Positions 39,235 to 47,449 of a stretch of DNA of 64,000 nt are shown in pieces. The notes below the pieces were generated by a model, which saw nothing but the letters and a program-made list of their open reading frames with translations, did no database searches and was not told where the DNA came from. The stretch is from Epilithonimonas arachidiradicis (GTDB lineage: Bacteria > Bacteroidota > Bacteroidia > Flavobacteriales > Weeksellaceae). The stretch is from NCBI RefSeq assembly GCF_003610695.1, contig NZ_RAQH01000010.1:116794-180793 (forward strand). The letters run 5' to 3'. The first letter of the stretch is position 1, and each line of letters begins with the position of its first letter. The translations under genes were made by a program, and so were the position numbers.

Positions 39235-39795
39235 TTATCCTTGAAAATCGCCACAATCGTGTTCTTCAAATTTTTCAAGCAAGCTTTCCTGAGTGTAAAA
39301 TTCTGAGATTCTCATATTTTTGAATTCAGGTTTTTGACCTTCAATTTTAAGTTGATAAATTGGCTCGTTTTCAACTTGAGTAAAAATAAAAGTAGATTCC
39401 GGTGTTTTGATTTTCAAGCTATTGCCGTTTTTTTCATAACTGAAATCCTTATAACTGTGGATGTTCTTTTCATTACAAAGCTCTATGATTTCAAAACTTT
39501 CTTTATTAATTTTAAAGATAGCCAAGTCACAAGAGTAACAAACGCCACCGAATTCTATTCCGTATTTTTTGAAGACATCTTTCTGTTTAGAATCTTTGAT
39601 TTCAATTGGAGTAAGTTTGCTGTATTCCGATAAGTTGATTGTTGGTTCTTCTTTTGAATTTGTTTTTTCTGCAGCTTTTAATTCTGTTTTGTTGTCAGAA
39701 TTGGTCGCTGGATTTTCAATTGTTTCTTTATTGTCCTTACTGCAAGAAAATGTGAAAGCTGTAAAAACTGCGATAAATAAAAATGTATTTTTCAT
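39235..39795 (-). CDS. Hypothetical lipoprotein
   Basis: 186 residues. Signal peptide with lipobox AFTFSCSK, so Cys18 is probably lipidated. A charged, low-complexity linker (about residues 20-55, KDNKETIENPATNSDNK) precedes a small beta-rich domain with a CYSC pair (GVCYSCDLAIFKI) and a late Cys (EHDCGDFQG). I do not recognise a family. TAAATTTG on the minus strand at 39813-39820 is a likely promoter. Confidence 0.75.
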   Translation of the reverse strand: MKNTFLFIAVFTAFTFSCSKDNKETIENPATNSDNKTELKAAEKTNSKEEPTINLSEYSKLTPIEIKDSKQKDVFKKYGIEFGGVCYSCDLAIFKINKESFEIIELCNEKNIHSYKDFSYEKNGNSLKIKTPESTFIFTQVENEPIYQLKIEGQKPEFKNMRISEFYTQESLLEKFEEHDCGDFQG

Positions 39796-39835
39796 TCAAT
39801 ATTGTTTAAATCCAAATTTACACAAATGTCCCAAA

Positions 39836-40744
39836 CTAAAAACCTTCATTTGTCAATTCCATATTAACCATCGCACCTGTGAGATTACCCGTATAAACAG
39901 CATTGGCAACGGAACGCATCGGACAAGAATTATCGCCACAAGCATAAACTCCAGAGATAGTTGTTTTTTGTAAGTTATCGATTTTGATGTGTCCGTGTTC
40001 TGTAAATTCACAACCCAAAGAACCGGGAATATCAGAATGTTGTTTGAAATGAAATGCTCCATAAACCGCATCGAAATTCAGTTTTTCGCCATCGGATAAA
40101 ATTAAACTTTCTATATACCCATTCTGATGCTGGATTTCGTCAATTTCTGTTTCGATGATATTAATGTTATTTTGTTTCAGTTTTTGAGTTTGCTCTTCCG
40201 TGAATTCGGCTTTTCCTCTGGTCAGAATTGTCAAATCATTGGTCAGATTATTAACTAATGATGCAATATGAAAACCACGTTCGCCATTGGCAATAATTCC
40301 TGTTTTTTTAGTTTTAAATTCATAGCCGTGGCAGTAAGGACAATGGATCAAAGAAATACCCCAACAATCCCAAAATCCTTTGATATTCGGAACTTCATCT
40401 ACAATTCCTGTTGCAAAAATGAGTTTCTTAGCTTGGAATCTTTCGCCTCGTTTGGTTATTATTTCAAATCCATTTTCCGTTTTCTTTCCTTCCGTTGCGA
40501 GTCCGTCATAAAATTCAACTGTATCATATTTTTTGACTTGCTCTTTTGCAATGGTTGAAATTTCTTTCGGCGTTTTTCCATCCTGAGTCAGAAAATTATG
40601 GGAATGTGGCGTCTGGATATTGCACGGTTTTCCACTATCAATAACCAAAACTTTTCTAAGTGATCTTCCCAATGACATTGCTGCAGAAAGACCTGCATAA
40701 CTTCCGCCAACTATAATGACATCGAATATAGTTTCCTGTTTCAT
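39836..40744 (-). CDS. Thioredoxin reductase-like FAD/NAD(P) oxidoreductase
   Basis: 302 residues from ATG 40744; the open frame continues 20 codons further, but the FAD site DVIIVGGSYAGLSAAMSLG should stand near the N terminus. The NAD(P) domain contains HCPYCHGYEF, where CPYC lies at the place of the redox CxxC of thioredoxin reductase. The second FAD motif is GVYACGDNSCPMRSV. It may reduce a thioredoxin- or glutaredoxin-like partner or act on small molecules. It is divergent from a Fur-family regulator gene, suggesting metal or oxidative-stress control (inference). Confidence 0.88.
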   Translation of the reverse strand: MKQETIFDVIIVGGSYAGLSAAMSLGRSLRKVLVIDSGKPCNIQTPHSHNFLTQDGKTPKEISTIAKEQVKKYDTVEFYDGLATEGKKTENGFEIITKRGERFQAKKLIFATGIVDEVPNIKGFWDCWGISLIHCPYCHGYEFKTKKTGIIANGERGFHIASLVNNLTNDLTILTRGKAEFTEEQTQKLKQNNINIIETEIDEIQHQNGYIESLILSDGEKLNFDAVYGAFHFKQHSDIPGSLGCEFTEHGHIKIDNLQKTTISGVYACGDNSCPMRSVANAVYTGNLTGAMVNMELTNEGF

Positions 40745-40801
40745 ATTTTGATTTTTAAGATAATATTTTTCGAAATGAAAATTTAAATATTTATTTCTTG
40801 C

Positions 40802-40841
40802 CAAAGTTAGGATTAATTTTTATTATTGCAACTAAATCGCA
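40802..40841. promoter_or_regulatory. Divergent promoter region with dyad, between flavoprotein and Fur-family gene
   Basis: Minus strand: TAACTTTG (40802-40809) for the oxidoreductase. Plus strand: TATTATTG (40821-40828), a near-consensus element for the regulator gene. Overlapping the latter is an imperfect dyad TGCAACTAAATCGCA (40827-40841), placed as an operator would be for autoregulation. Confidence 0.45.
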
Positions 40842-40849
40842 TTAATAAA

Positions 40850-41224
40850 ATGATAAGAAGAAGTACACCGACAAAAGATGCCGTTCTCAATGTTTTAACA
40901 GATTCAAAAAAAGCAATGAGCCAGGAAGCTATTATGAAAAAAGTTTCTGTGAATATGGATCGAGCTACAGTTTACCGTGTTCTCAACCGTTTTTGCGAAG
41001 ACGGAATTCTCCACCGAATTGTTGCTGAAGACGGAAAACAGTATTTCGCAGTTTGCATCAAATGTGAAGAAAAGAAACTAGCAGAGCATCATTTTCATTT
41101 CAGATGTACAAACTGTGAAACAATAGAATGCCTGCCGATTGAAGTTCAATTTTCTTTGGAGAATGGTTATTCTGTGAAAAGTGTGAATTGTATTTTGACG
41201 GGGATTTGTAAAGATTGTACTTAA
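40850..41224 (+). CDS. Fur-family metal-responsive transcription regulator
   Basis: 124 residues from ATG 40850 (a TTG eight codons upstream lies inside the promoter). The winged-helix DNA-binding part contains DRATVYRVLNRFCEDGILHRI, the standard Fur recognition helix. Ligand residues are CIKCEEK, AEHHFHFRCTNC and CKDC, i.e. structural zinc cysteines plus a His-rich sensor site. Zur-like sensing of zinc fits the HHFHF motif better than PerR, but this cannot be settled from sequence. Confidence 0.9.
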   Translation: MIRRSTPTKDAVLNVLTDSKKAMSQEAIMKKVSVNMDRATVYRVLNRFCEDGILHRIVAEDGKQYFAVCIKCEEKKLAEHHFHFRCTNCETIECLPIEVQFSLENGYSVKSVNCILTGICKDCT

Positions 41225-41232
41225 ACTTTTTA

Positions 41233-41850
41233 TTAGAGTTCAATATTTTCTTTTCTCATTTTTTCAATTTCCGCATTCATTTTTGATTCCCAGTTTCTAC
41301 CATTTCTTTTTTCCAAATAAGGCTTAACTGTTTCATCATATTTTTGACGAGCTTCATTATCAACAGAATTGATAACACAACCTATATTCTTATAATCAAC
41401 GCCATATTTTTTATGAATGTTGTCAATTTTATCTAGCATTTTTTGATTGTCTAAAATAATTCCAAATCCACCATTATATTCAAAAGTGACATTGTCATTT
41501 TTGATGTCTTGTTTAGCTTTAATGATATATTCTTTTTCTCTTTTGGAAATTTCTTTTTTTGTTTTTATAAAAGCATCTGCGGAATAATAAATTAAAAAAA
41601 TCAAAATCAAAACATTAAAGCATAAAAAAATCCTCTGAAAATCTAAATGTCTAATTTTTAGAAATCCTAAGACCAATGAAAATACCGCTAACGTTGAAAG
41701 GATGATAAACAACATCATCCAATTACCATCTTCCACAGCAAGCTGAAAATTAAATTTCATTGGATAACTAATGAAATAAAACTGAAAAATATTAGCCAAA
41801 ACAACTAAGGCTAATACAATCAGATTAAGAATTAAAAATTTTGGCTTCAT
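41233..41850 (-). CDS. Hypothetical membrane protein
   Basis: 205 residues with three hydrophobic helices (about residues 6-28, 47-66 and 74-92) and a charged C-terminal domain rich in Lys and Glu (KKEISKREKEYIIKAKQD), partly coiled-coil-like. I recognise no family. AT-rich relative to the neighbours. It lies 12 bases upstream of the DUF4256 gene end, in the same orientation, so it follows that gene in order of transcription with little gap. Confidence 0.65.
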   Translation of the reverse strand: MKPKFLILNLIVLALVVLANIFQFYFISYPMKFNFQLAVEDGNWMMLFIILSTLAVFSLVLGFLKIRHLDFQRIFLCFNVLILIFLIYYSADAFIKTKKEISKREKEYIIKAKQDIKNDNVTFEYNGGFGIILDNQKMLDKIDNIHKKYGVDYKNIGCVINSVDNEARQKYDETVKPYLEKRNGRNWESKMNAEIEKMRKENIEL

Positions 41851-41862
41851 CTCTTTTTATTT

Positions 41863-42426
41863 TCACACTCTCAAAATCCCACGAAAACCTCTCGCAGCAT
41901 AATAAGATTCTGCGCCGTTGTGATAAAGGAAAACATTATTGTAACGTCTGTCGCAGAAAATAGCACCACCTAATTTTCGGATTTCTTCAGGTGTTTTTAC
42001 CCAGCTCGATGTTTTCAAATCAAAATTCCCAAGCGTTTGTAATTCTCGGTATTGTTCTTCATTTAAAATCTCGATTCCTAATTCTGAAGCCAAATCAATC
42101 GCGCTGTTTACAGGCTTGTGTTCTTTTCTGGAATTGAGCGCATCTCTGTCATAGCAAAGACTTCGTCTGCCTTTTGGACTTTCTGCGGAACAATCGATAA
42201 AAAGATATTCGTCTGTTTTTTTATCGTAACCAACAACATCTGGTTTGCCTTCGGTTCTTTCCATTTCGTTAAGTGACCACAATTTTCCGGGATTGGATTC
42301 CAGTTTTTTCTGAACATCTTCCCATTGGATATTTTCGTGGCGCTTCGGATTTTTCTCAAAACGGGTTTTGAGGATTTTGATTAATTCTTCCCGTTGTTCT
42401 GTTGAAAGCAGAGCTTTATTTTTCAT
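41863..42426 (-). CDS. DUF4256 family protein
   Basis: 187 residues from ATG 42426. The frame extends 19 codons upstream, but the family starts with KALLSTEQREELIKIL. Strongly conserved motifs are WEDVQKKLESNPGKLWSLNEME, GKPDVVGYDKKTDEY, CSAESPKGRRSLCYDRDAL, and the end YHNGAESYYAARGFRG. Cytoplasmic, function unknown; the conserved Asp/Glu/Arg/Cys set suggests an enzyme. Family assignment is sure. Confidence 0.9.
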   Translation of the reverse strand: MKNKALLSTEQREELIKILKTRFEKNPKRHENIQWEDVQKKLESNPGKLWSLNEMERTEGKPDVVGYDKKTDEYLFIDCSAESPKGRRSLCYDRDALNSRKEHKPVNSAIDLASELGIEILNEEQYRELQTLGNFDLKTSSWVKTPEEIRKLGGAIFCDRRYNNVFLYHNGAESYYAARGFRGILRV

Positions 42427-42457
42427 ATTGATTAATTGTGTTAGATAAAAATATTTC

Positions 42458-42533
42458 TCTCGCAGATTTAGCAGATTACGCAATTTCTTACTTGTACAGA
42501 ATCTGCAAGATTTGCCAAATCAGCGAGACTTAA
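42458..42533. repeat. Palindromic intergenic element, family 4 (GCAGATTT type)
   Basis: TCTCGCAGATTTAGCAGATT at the left pairs imperfectly with AATCTGC and then GATTTGCC ... AATCAGCGAGA at the right. It fills the gap between the YdeI-like and DUF4256 genes and could act as a terminator of the former. Confidence 0.6.
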
Positions 42534-42540
42534 AATATCG

Positions 42541-43116
42541 TCAATCATTCATACCTTTTCCTTTCAATATATTAGGGATTGATTTTTCGATTCTGGATTC
42601 TCTGGTTTTGGATTGCTTTGGTGCAGAAAAATGAATCAGATACGCACGCTGTCTTCCGGGAGTTAAAGATTCAAAAGCAGATTTCAATTTGGAATTTTCA
42701 TTTAATTTTATTTGAAATTCTTCGGGAACTGGTGTTGCTTCTCTTTTGATTTCCACTTTTTCGCCACGTTCTTCGATTTCAACAGCTTCAAAAATATAAT
42801 CTTTGATAATTGACTTTTTATCCAAAATATCCTGAACATTTTGAAATCGCATTTGTCTTCCAGCTTGTGTGTTTTCTCCCATTTTTACCAGAAGATTTTG
42901 AGAATCTTTCATCAATCCTCCTTTGAAAAACATTAGCGCAAAATAATCTTTGAAGCCTTGGATAATCACAATATTCTTACCTTGAAAAGAATAACAGGGT
43001 TTTCCCCATTTGAAATCCTCTGCCAATTGACAATCCAGAATAATGATTCTCAATGCGTTCATCTCATCTTTCCATTGTTTGGACTGATTGATGTGATCGT
43101 CAACTTTTGAATTCAT
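42541..43116 (-). CDS. YdeI/OmpD-associated family protein (DUF1801 + OmdA)
   Basis: 191 residues. The N-terminal DUF1801 domain contains LAEDFKWGKPCYSFQGKNIV and FKDYFALMFFKGGL. The C-terminal OmdA part has the ALTPGRQRAYLIHFSAPKQSKTR-type helix-turn-helix followed by RIEKSIPNILKGKG. Homologues bind or protect against small cationic peptides in some bacteria, though the role is loosely defined. Divergent from the PF14905 receptor gene. Confidence 0.85.
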   Translation of the reverse strand: MNSKVDDHINQSKQWKDEMNALRIIILDCQLAEDFKWGKPCYSFQGKNIVIIQGFKDYFALMFFKGGLMKDSQNLLVKMGENTQAGRQMRFQNVQDILDKKSIIKDYIFEAVEIEERGEKVEIKREATPVPEEFQIKLNENSKLKSAFESLTPGRQRAYLIHFSAPKQSKTRESRIEKSIPNILKGKGMND

Positions 43117-43183
43117 TTTAAGAATATGTTTTTCCCAAATTTAATTAAAATTCGAATTAATATAAATTTAATTGATTATAGAT

Positions 43184-43210
43184 GTAACATTTCTACCGCG
43201 ACGGTTGTCT
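43184..43210 (+). promoter_or_regulatory. ECF-sigma-like promoter of the outer-membrane receptor gene
   Basis: GTAAC (43184-43188), a 17-base spacer, then TGTCT (43206-43210), followed by TATAAGTAAA and the ATG 19 bases on. This is the GTAAC/CGTCT-like form used by extracytoplasmic-function sigma factors. No TAnnTTTG element stands at this place. Confidence 0.45.
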
Positions 43211-43228
43211 TATAAGTAAAACAAGACT

Positions 43229-45412
43229 ATGAAATTACTGTTATCCTCCTTAGGATTACTCTCAACTACTTTATTACTAGCACAATCTACTCAAGATACT
43301 ATAAAATCAAAGGAAATAGAAGCGGTCACAGTTATCGCCAAAAAACCGACTGTCCAAAGTAAAGCCGACAGAACTGTGTTTAATGTTGAAAACAGCTCTA
43401 TTCTGGCAGGAAATACCACTTGGGATATTGTGAGAATGACGCCACTGGTTAGTATTGATAATAATGATAATGTGAGGGCAGAAGGGGAATCGGTAACGGT
43501 TTACATCAACGACAGAAAGTCGGTTTTTACAGGTAAAGAACTGAAGGAATACCTCAAAACAATTCCTGCAGATAATCTGATGAAAATTGAAGTCATTACA
43601 AGTCCATCTTCCCGTTATGAAGCGACGGGCGCAGTTATCAACATCGTTCTGAAAAAACGAGATGATGAAGGTTTGAAAGGAAGTATTTCTTTAACCAATA
43701 CTCAGAATACCAAGAACAACCAATACGGAAGTTTGAATTTGAATTACCATAAAAAGAATTTCACACAAACTTTTACAGGAAGTTATAACGATAATGTTTT
43801 TATATCAAAAAGTTCTAACGACTATTCCTATTATGCTAATAAAAACAGACAGTTAATCGATTCTGAAACAGCTTACAAAAACAAAAATCCGTCTTTTTCT
43901 TCGACCTCAGAATTTGAACTGAATGAAAAAAATAATATTGGACTTGTACTGGAATATTTCCGTGGCGACAATAGTTCAGATTCCGATTCATACACCAGGT
44001 TTTATGATGACAATACTTTTAAATATTTTAATTATCAAAATACATTGGGCAAAAATCTCAACAATACTTTAGGAACCAATTTGTTCTACAAATATTATGA
44101 TAAAGAGAAAAATAAAATTTTAGATATTAATTTTGGATTGAATTACGATTCGAGTGAAGGCTATACAGACCGAATTCTTAAAACGGCTAATTCATCTTAT
44201 GTGAAACCTGAAGATTGGGAAAACAAACCGGCGATTGAAAGAACTTTGATTGATAACAACACACAAAACAGAAATTATTATGTTAAAGTGGATTATACAA
44301 CGCCACTTGGGAAAGGTGGAACTTTGGAAGTCGGTGGAAAAGCAAATTTCAATAACAATGTGATTCCGAATAATTATCAGAATTTAATAAAAAATACCCG
44401 ACTGAATAGTGATTTCCATTATTCGGATAATATCAATTCACTTTACTTTACCTACAGCAAAACGTTTTTTGAAAAACTGGAAACAAGGGTTGGTTTGCGC
44501 TACGAACATATCAATTATAAAATCAGAGAAAATGTTGGAAACCAAGGAAGAAAAGATTCTTACGGAACATTTTTACCAAACCTTCTAGTGAAATATGCTT
44601 TTTCTCCAAACTATGATTTGAGTCTAACCTACAATCACAATCTCTGGAGACCGTGGTATTCGGAATTTAATCCTTTTGAAGTGCCAAATAATAACGGCAT
44701 CTTCTACCGAGGAAATATGGAATTGCTTCCAAATCCAAGCGATAGAGTGGTGCTGAAATTTGGATTATTCAAAAAATATTTCATCTCAGCCAGATATATG
44801 TTTACAGATCAGGATTACTGGGAAAATTATGCACAGGAAACTGATGTTAACGGAAATTTGAAAACAATTGTTTTTCCTGATAACTTCAAAGGGAAAGTTG
44901 AGAAATTCTATTTGTTCGCTAACACCAATCAGAATCTTTTCAAGAATAAGCTCAATGTCAATTTTGGAATTGGTTGGTATTATATTGACAACAGCGATTT
45001 TAACAGAAGAAATAATTTAAGTCAGGAAAATAATTACATCAGCTATATCGGCGGTTCTACGAATTTTTCTTACACCAATTTATTCAATAAAAATATTAAT
45101 CTAAGTGCTTGGATGAGTGTTGATAATCAAAATAATGGAAACTCAGTCGCTAATAAATACAATTACTTTCATAATTTTTCCGTGACTAAGATTTTTCCAG
45201 GGGCACAGATAGAAACCAGTTTGCAGTTTATGAATATTTTCAAAAGACCAAGTATGACGACTACCACTTACAGCCAAATAGGAACTTTTAAAAACTTTAA
45301 CCGTTGGGATTGGTATGGCGTATCGCTAACGTTTGTGAAACGTTTCGGAAATCAAAAGGTAAAAGAAAACACTAAAACCGATGTCGAGAAAAATTCCGGC
45401 GGCGGAAAATAG
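43229..45412 (+). CDS. Outer-membrane beta-barrel receptor (PF14905 family)
   Basis: 727 residues. Signal peptide ends LLLAQ. A TonB-plug-like domain (VEAVTVIAKKPTVQSKADRTVF-type start, about residues 30-145) is followed by a large barrel of about 22 strands. There is no carboxypeptidase-like N-terminal domain. The end is LTFVKRFGNQKVKENTKTDVEKNSGGGK, a polar tail after the last strand. Family members are outer-membrane receptors of unclear substrate often tied to ECF sigma systems. No sigma/anti-sigma pair occurs in the window. Confidence 0.88.
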   Translation: MKLLLSSLGLLSTTLLLAQSTQDTIKSKEIEAVTVIAKKPTVQSKADRTVFNVENSSILAGNTTWDIVRMTPLVSIDNNDNVRAEGESVTVYINDRKSVFTGKELKEYLKTIPADNLMKIEVITSPSSRYEATGAVINIVLKKRDDEGLKGSISLTNTQNTKNNQYGSLNLNYHKKNFTQTFTGSYNDNVFISKSSNDYSYYANKNRQLIDSETAYKNKNPSFSSTSEFELNEKNNIGLVLEYFRGDNSSDSDSYTRFYDDNTFKYFNYQNTLGKNLNNTLGTNLFYKYYDKEKNKILDINFGLNYDSSEGYTDRILKTANSSYVKPEDWENKPAIERTLIDNNTQNRNYYVKVDYTTPLGKGGTLEVGGKANFNNNVIPNNYQNLIKNTRLNSDFHYSDNINSLYFTYSKTFFEKLETRVGLRYEHINYKIRENVGNQGRKDSYGTFLPNLLVKYAFSPNYDLSLTYNHNLWRPWYSEFNPFEVPNNNGIFYRGNMELLPNPSDRVVLKFGLFKKYFISARYMFTDQDYWENYAQETDVNGNLKTIVFPDNFKGKVEKFYLFANTNQNLFKNKLNVNFGIGWYYIDNSDFNRRNNLSQENNYISYIGGSTNFSYTNLFNKNINLSAWMSVDNQNNGNSVANKYNYFHNFSVTKIFPGAQIETSLQFMNIFKRPSMTTTTYSQIGTFKNFNRWDWYGVSLTFVKRFGNQKVKENTKTDVEKNSGGGK

Positions 45413-45434
45413 AATTGTTAAATTTTATATTTAA

Positions 45435-45462
45435 AGGAACGGGCAATTGCTCGTTCTTTTTT
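45435..45462 (+). terminator. Terminator after the receptor gene
   Basis: GAACGGGC/GCTCGTTC arms around AATT, followed by Ts. Confidence 0.8.
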
Positions 45463-45473
45463 ATTAAGAAAGT

Positions 45474-45545
45474 CTTCGACTTCGCTCAGATTGATAAATG
45501 TAGAATTAAATTGTATCAAAGCTGTCAGGCTGAGCGAAGTCGAAG
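45474..45545. repeat. Palindromic intergenic element, family 3, with perfect 16-bp arms
   Basis: CTTCGACTTCGCTCAG (45474-45489) is the exact reverse complement of CTGAGCGAAGTCGAAG (45530-45545). The 40-base loop is AT-rich. A half copy stands at 50324-50339. The gap goes on with a family 2 half element (CCTTTGTGCCTTTGTG, from 45547). Confidence 0.85.
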
Positions 45546-45618
45546 TCCTTTGTGCCTTTGTGTAAAACTCTCAACTAAATTTTAATAAAATTTCACATCC
45601 CAAAACTTTTGAAAGCCG

Positions 45619-45626
45619 TAAATTTG
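45619..45626 (+). promoter_or_regulatory. TAnnTTTG promoter of pafA
   Basis: TAAATTTG, 22 bases before ATG 45649. Confidence 0.6.
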
Positions 45627-45648
45627 GGACTCAATAAAAAGTAAATCA

Positions 45649-47295
45649 ATGTTCAGGAAAATTCAGATTTTCGTTTTGGCGGTGGCCACATTCGGAAATG
45701 TCAGTGCACAGAAATCAAAATTAAATTCAGGGGAAAGACCAAAACTAGTCGTAGGATTAGTCGTAGACCAGATGCGTTGGGATTATCTCTACCGTTTTGA
45801 AAAGAAATTTGGAGAAGGCGGTTTCAAAAGATTGTTGGGAGAAGGTTATTCATTCAATAACGTTCATATTCCTTACATTCCAACAGTTACAGCCATTGGT
45901 CATACTTCCATTTATACTGGTTCTGTGCCTTCCATTCACGGGATTGCCGGGAACGACTGGACGGACAAAGCGACAGGGAAGAACGTTTATTGTACAACAG
46001 ATGACAGTGTCAATCCGATTGGAACGGATAATAGAAGAAACGGAAGTCATTCTCCAAAAAATCTTTGGTCCACAACCATTACAGACCAACTGAGAATTGC
46101 CAGTAATTTCAGGTCAAAAGTCGTTGGAGTTTCTTTGAAAGACCGTGCTTCCATTTTGCCTGCCGGTCACAATCCGACGGGTGCTTTTTGGTTTGATGAT
46201 TCTGCCGGAAACTTTATCACAAGCTCTTATTATATGAATGAATTGCCGAAATGGGTAAAAGATTTCAACGACCAGAAAGTTCCTGAAAAATTGTTGGCAA
46301 ACGGTTGGGAAACAGCTCTGCCAATTAATCAATATACTGAAAGTACAGCTGATAATGTAGAATGGGAATATCCTGTAGGAACGGCAAAAGAACCGGTTTT
46401 TCCATATAAAAATCTTTTATCAGATTATGCGACTAAAAAAGGCGTTATCAGAACAACACCTTTTGGAAATACTTTGACGCTCAAATTTGCAGAAGCAGCT
46501 TTGGATAATTATGCTTTAGGAAAAGGAACTGAAACAGATTTTCTGGCGATCAACTTAGCTTCTACGGATTATGTAGGACATTCTTATGGTCCCAATTCTA
46601 TCGAGGTTGAAGATACTTACATAAGGTTGGACAGAGATTTGGCGGCATTTTTCAAAATGTTGGATGAGAAAGTAGGAAAAAATGATTATTTGGTTTTCTT
46701 GTCTGCTGATCACGGAGGTGCAAATGCAGAAGGATTTCTGAGAGCTAACAAAATTCTAGGCGGTTTCTTCGACGAAGGAATGGAAAAAAATCTGGGTGCA
46801 GAATTGGAAAAGAAATATGCCAATTCTAAATTGATTCTCGGAATCGATAATTATCAAATTTATCTGAACCAGAATCTCATCAAAGAAAAAAACCTGGACG
46901 AAGAAGCGATCAAGACCACTATCATCGACAATCTGAACAAAGATCCAAGAGTTTTGTACGCTGTAGATTTGAAGAAGATTGGTTCATCAGCGATTCCGGA
47001 GCCTATAAAATCCCGAGCGATTAATGGCTACAATTGGCAGAGAAGCGGCGATATACAAATCATTTCTCACGATGGGATGCTGCCGACTTATGCTAAAAAA
47101 GGAACAACACACAGCGTTTGGAATTCCTACGATTCGCATATTCCATTGATTTTTATGGGCTGGGGAATCAAACATGGCGAGAGCAATGGTGATTATTATA
47201 TGACCGATATAGCACCGACAATCTCCGCACTTCTCCATATCGAATTCCCAAGTGGTGCCGTTGGAAAACCAATTACGGAAGTGATTGGAAGATAG
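45649..47295 (+). CDS. pafA: Alkaline phosphatase, PafA type
   Basis: 548 residues. Exported: signal peptide ending GNVSAQ. A single-domain alkaline-phosphatase-superfamily phosphomonoesterase like PafA of Elizabethkingia. The nucleophile is Thr (about residue 81, in PTVTAIGHTS). The Asn of GIAGNDW and the Lys-x-Arg of SLKDRAS fit the reported PafA active site; DQM and SADHGG provide zinc ligands. Releases phosphate from organic esters in the periplasm. Transcribed alone; no Pho box was recognised. Confidence 0.95.
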   Translation: MFRKIQIFVLAVATFGNVSAQKSKLNSGERPKLVVGLVVDQMRWDYLYRFEKKFGEGGFKRLLGEGYSFNNVHIPYIPTVTAIGHTSIYTGSVPSIHGIAGNDWTDKATGKNVYCTTDDSVNPIGTDNRRNGSHSPKNLWSTTITDQLRIASNFRSKVVGVSLKDRASILPAGHNPTGAFWFDDSAGNFITSSYYMNELPKWVKDFNDQKVPEKLLANGWETALPINQYTESTADNVEWEYPVGTAKEPVFPYKNLLSDYATKKGVIRTTPFGNTLTLKFAEAALDNYALGKGTETDFLAINLASTDYVGHSYGPNSIEVEDTYIRLDRDLAAFFKMLDEKVGKNDYLVFLSADHGGANAEGFLRANKILGGFFDEGMEKNLGAELEKKYANSKLILGIDNYQIYLNQNLIKEKNLDEEAIKTTIIDNLNKDPRVLYAVDLKKIGSSAIPEPIKSRAINGYNWQRSGDIQIISHDGMLPTYAKKGTTHSVWNSYDSHIPLIFMGWGIKHGESNGDYYMTDIAPTISALLHIEFPSGAVGKPITEVIGR

Positions 47296-47352
47296 ACAGA
47301 TAGAAGTTAAATATTAAAGTCTAGATATTAGATTTCAAATCGTTAATTTACT

Positions 47353-47391
47353 AAGTCGCAAATGTTTTCAATAAGAACTTGCGACTTTTTG
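47353..47391 (+). terminator. Terminator after pafA
   Basis: AAGTCGCAA (47353-47361) pairs with TTGCGACTT (47379-47387), then Ts. Confidence 0.75.
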
Positions 47392-47437
47392 CTTTTCTAT
47401 AATTAAATTCTTACGCCTTGGCGATAAAAATAATTCG

Positions 47438-47445
47438 TATTTTTG
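47438..47445 (+). promoter_or_regulatory. TAnnTTTG element four bases before the TIGR02757 gene
   Basis: TATTTTTG, then AACA, then ATG: the same arrangement and sequence as before the lipid kinase gene at 23048-23060. Confidence 0.5.
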
Positions 47446-47449
47446 AACA

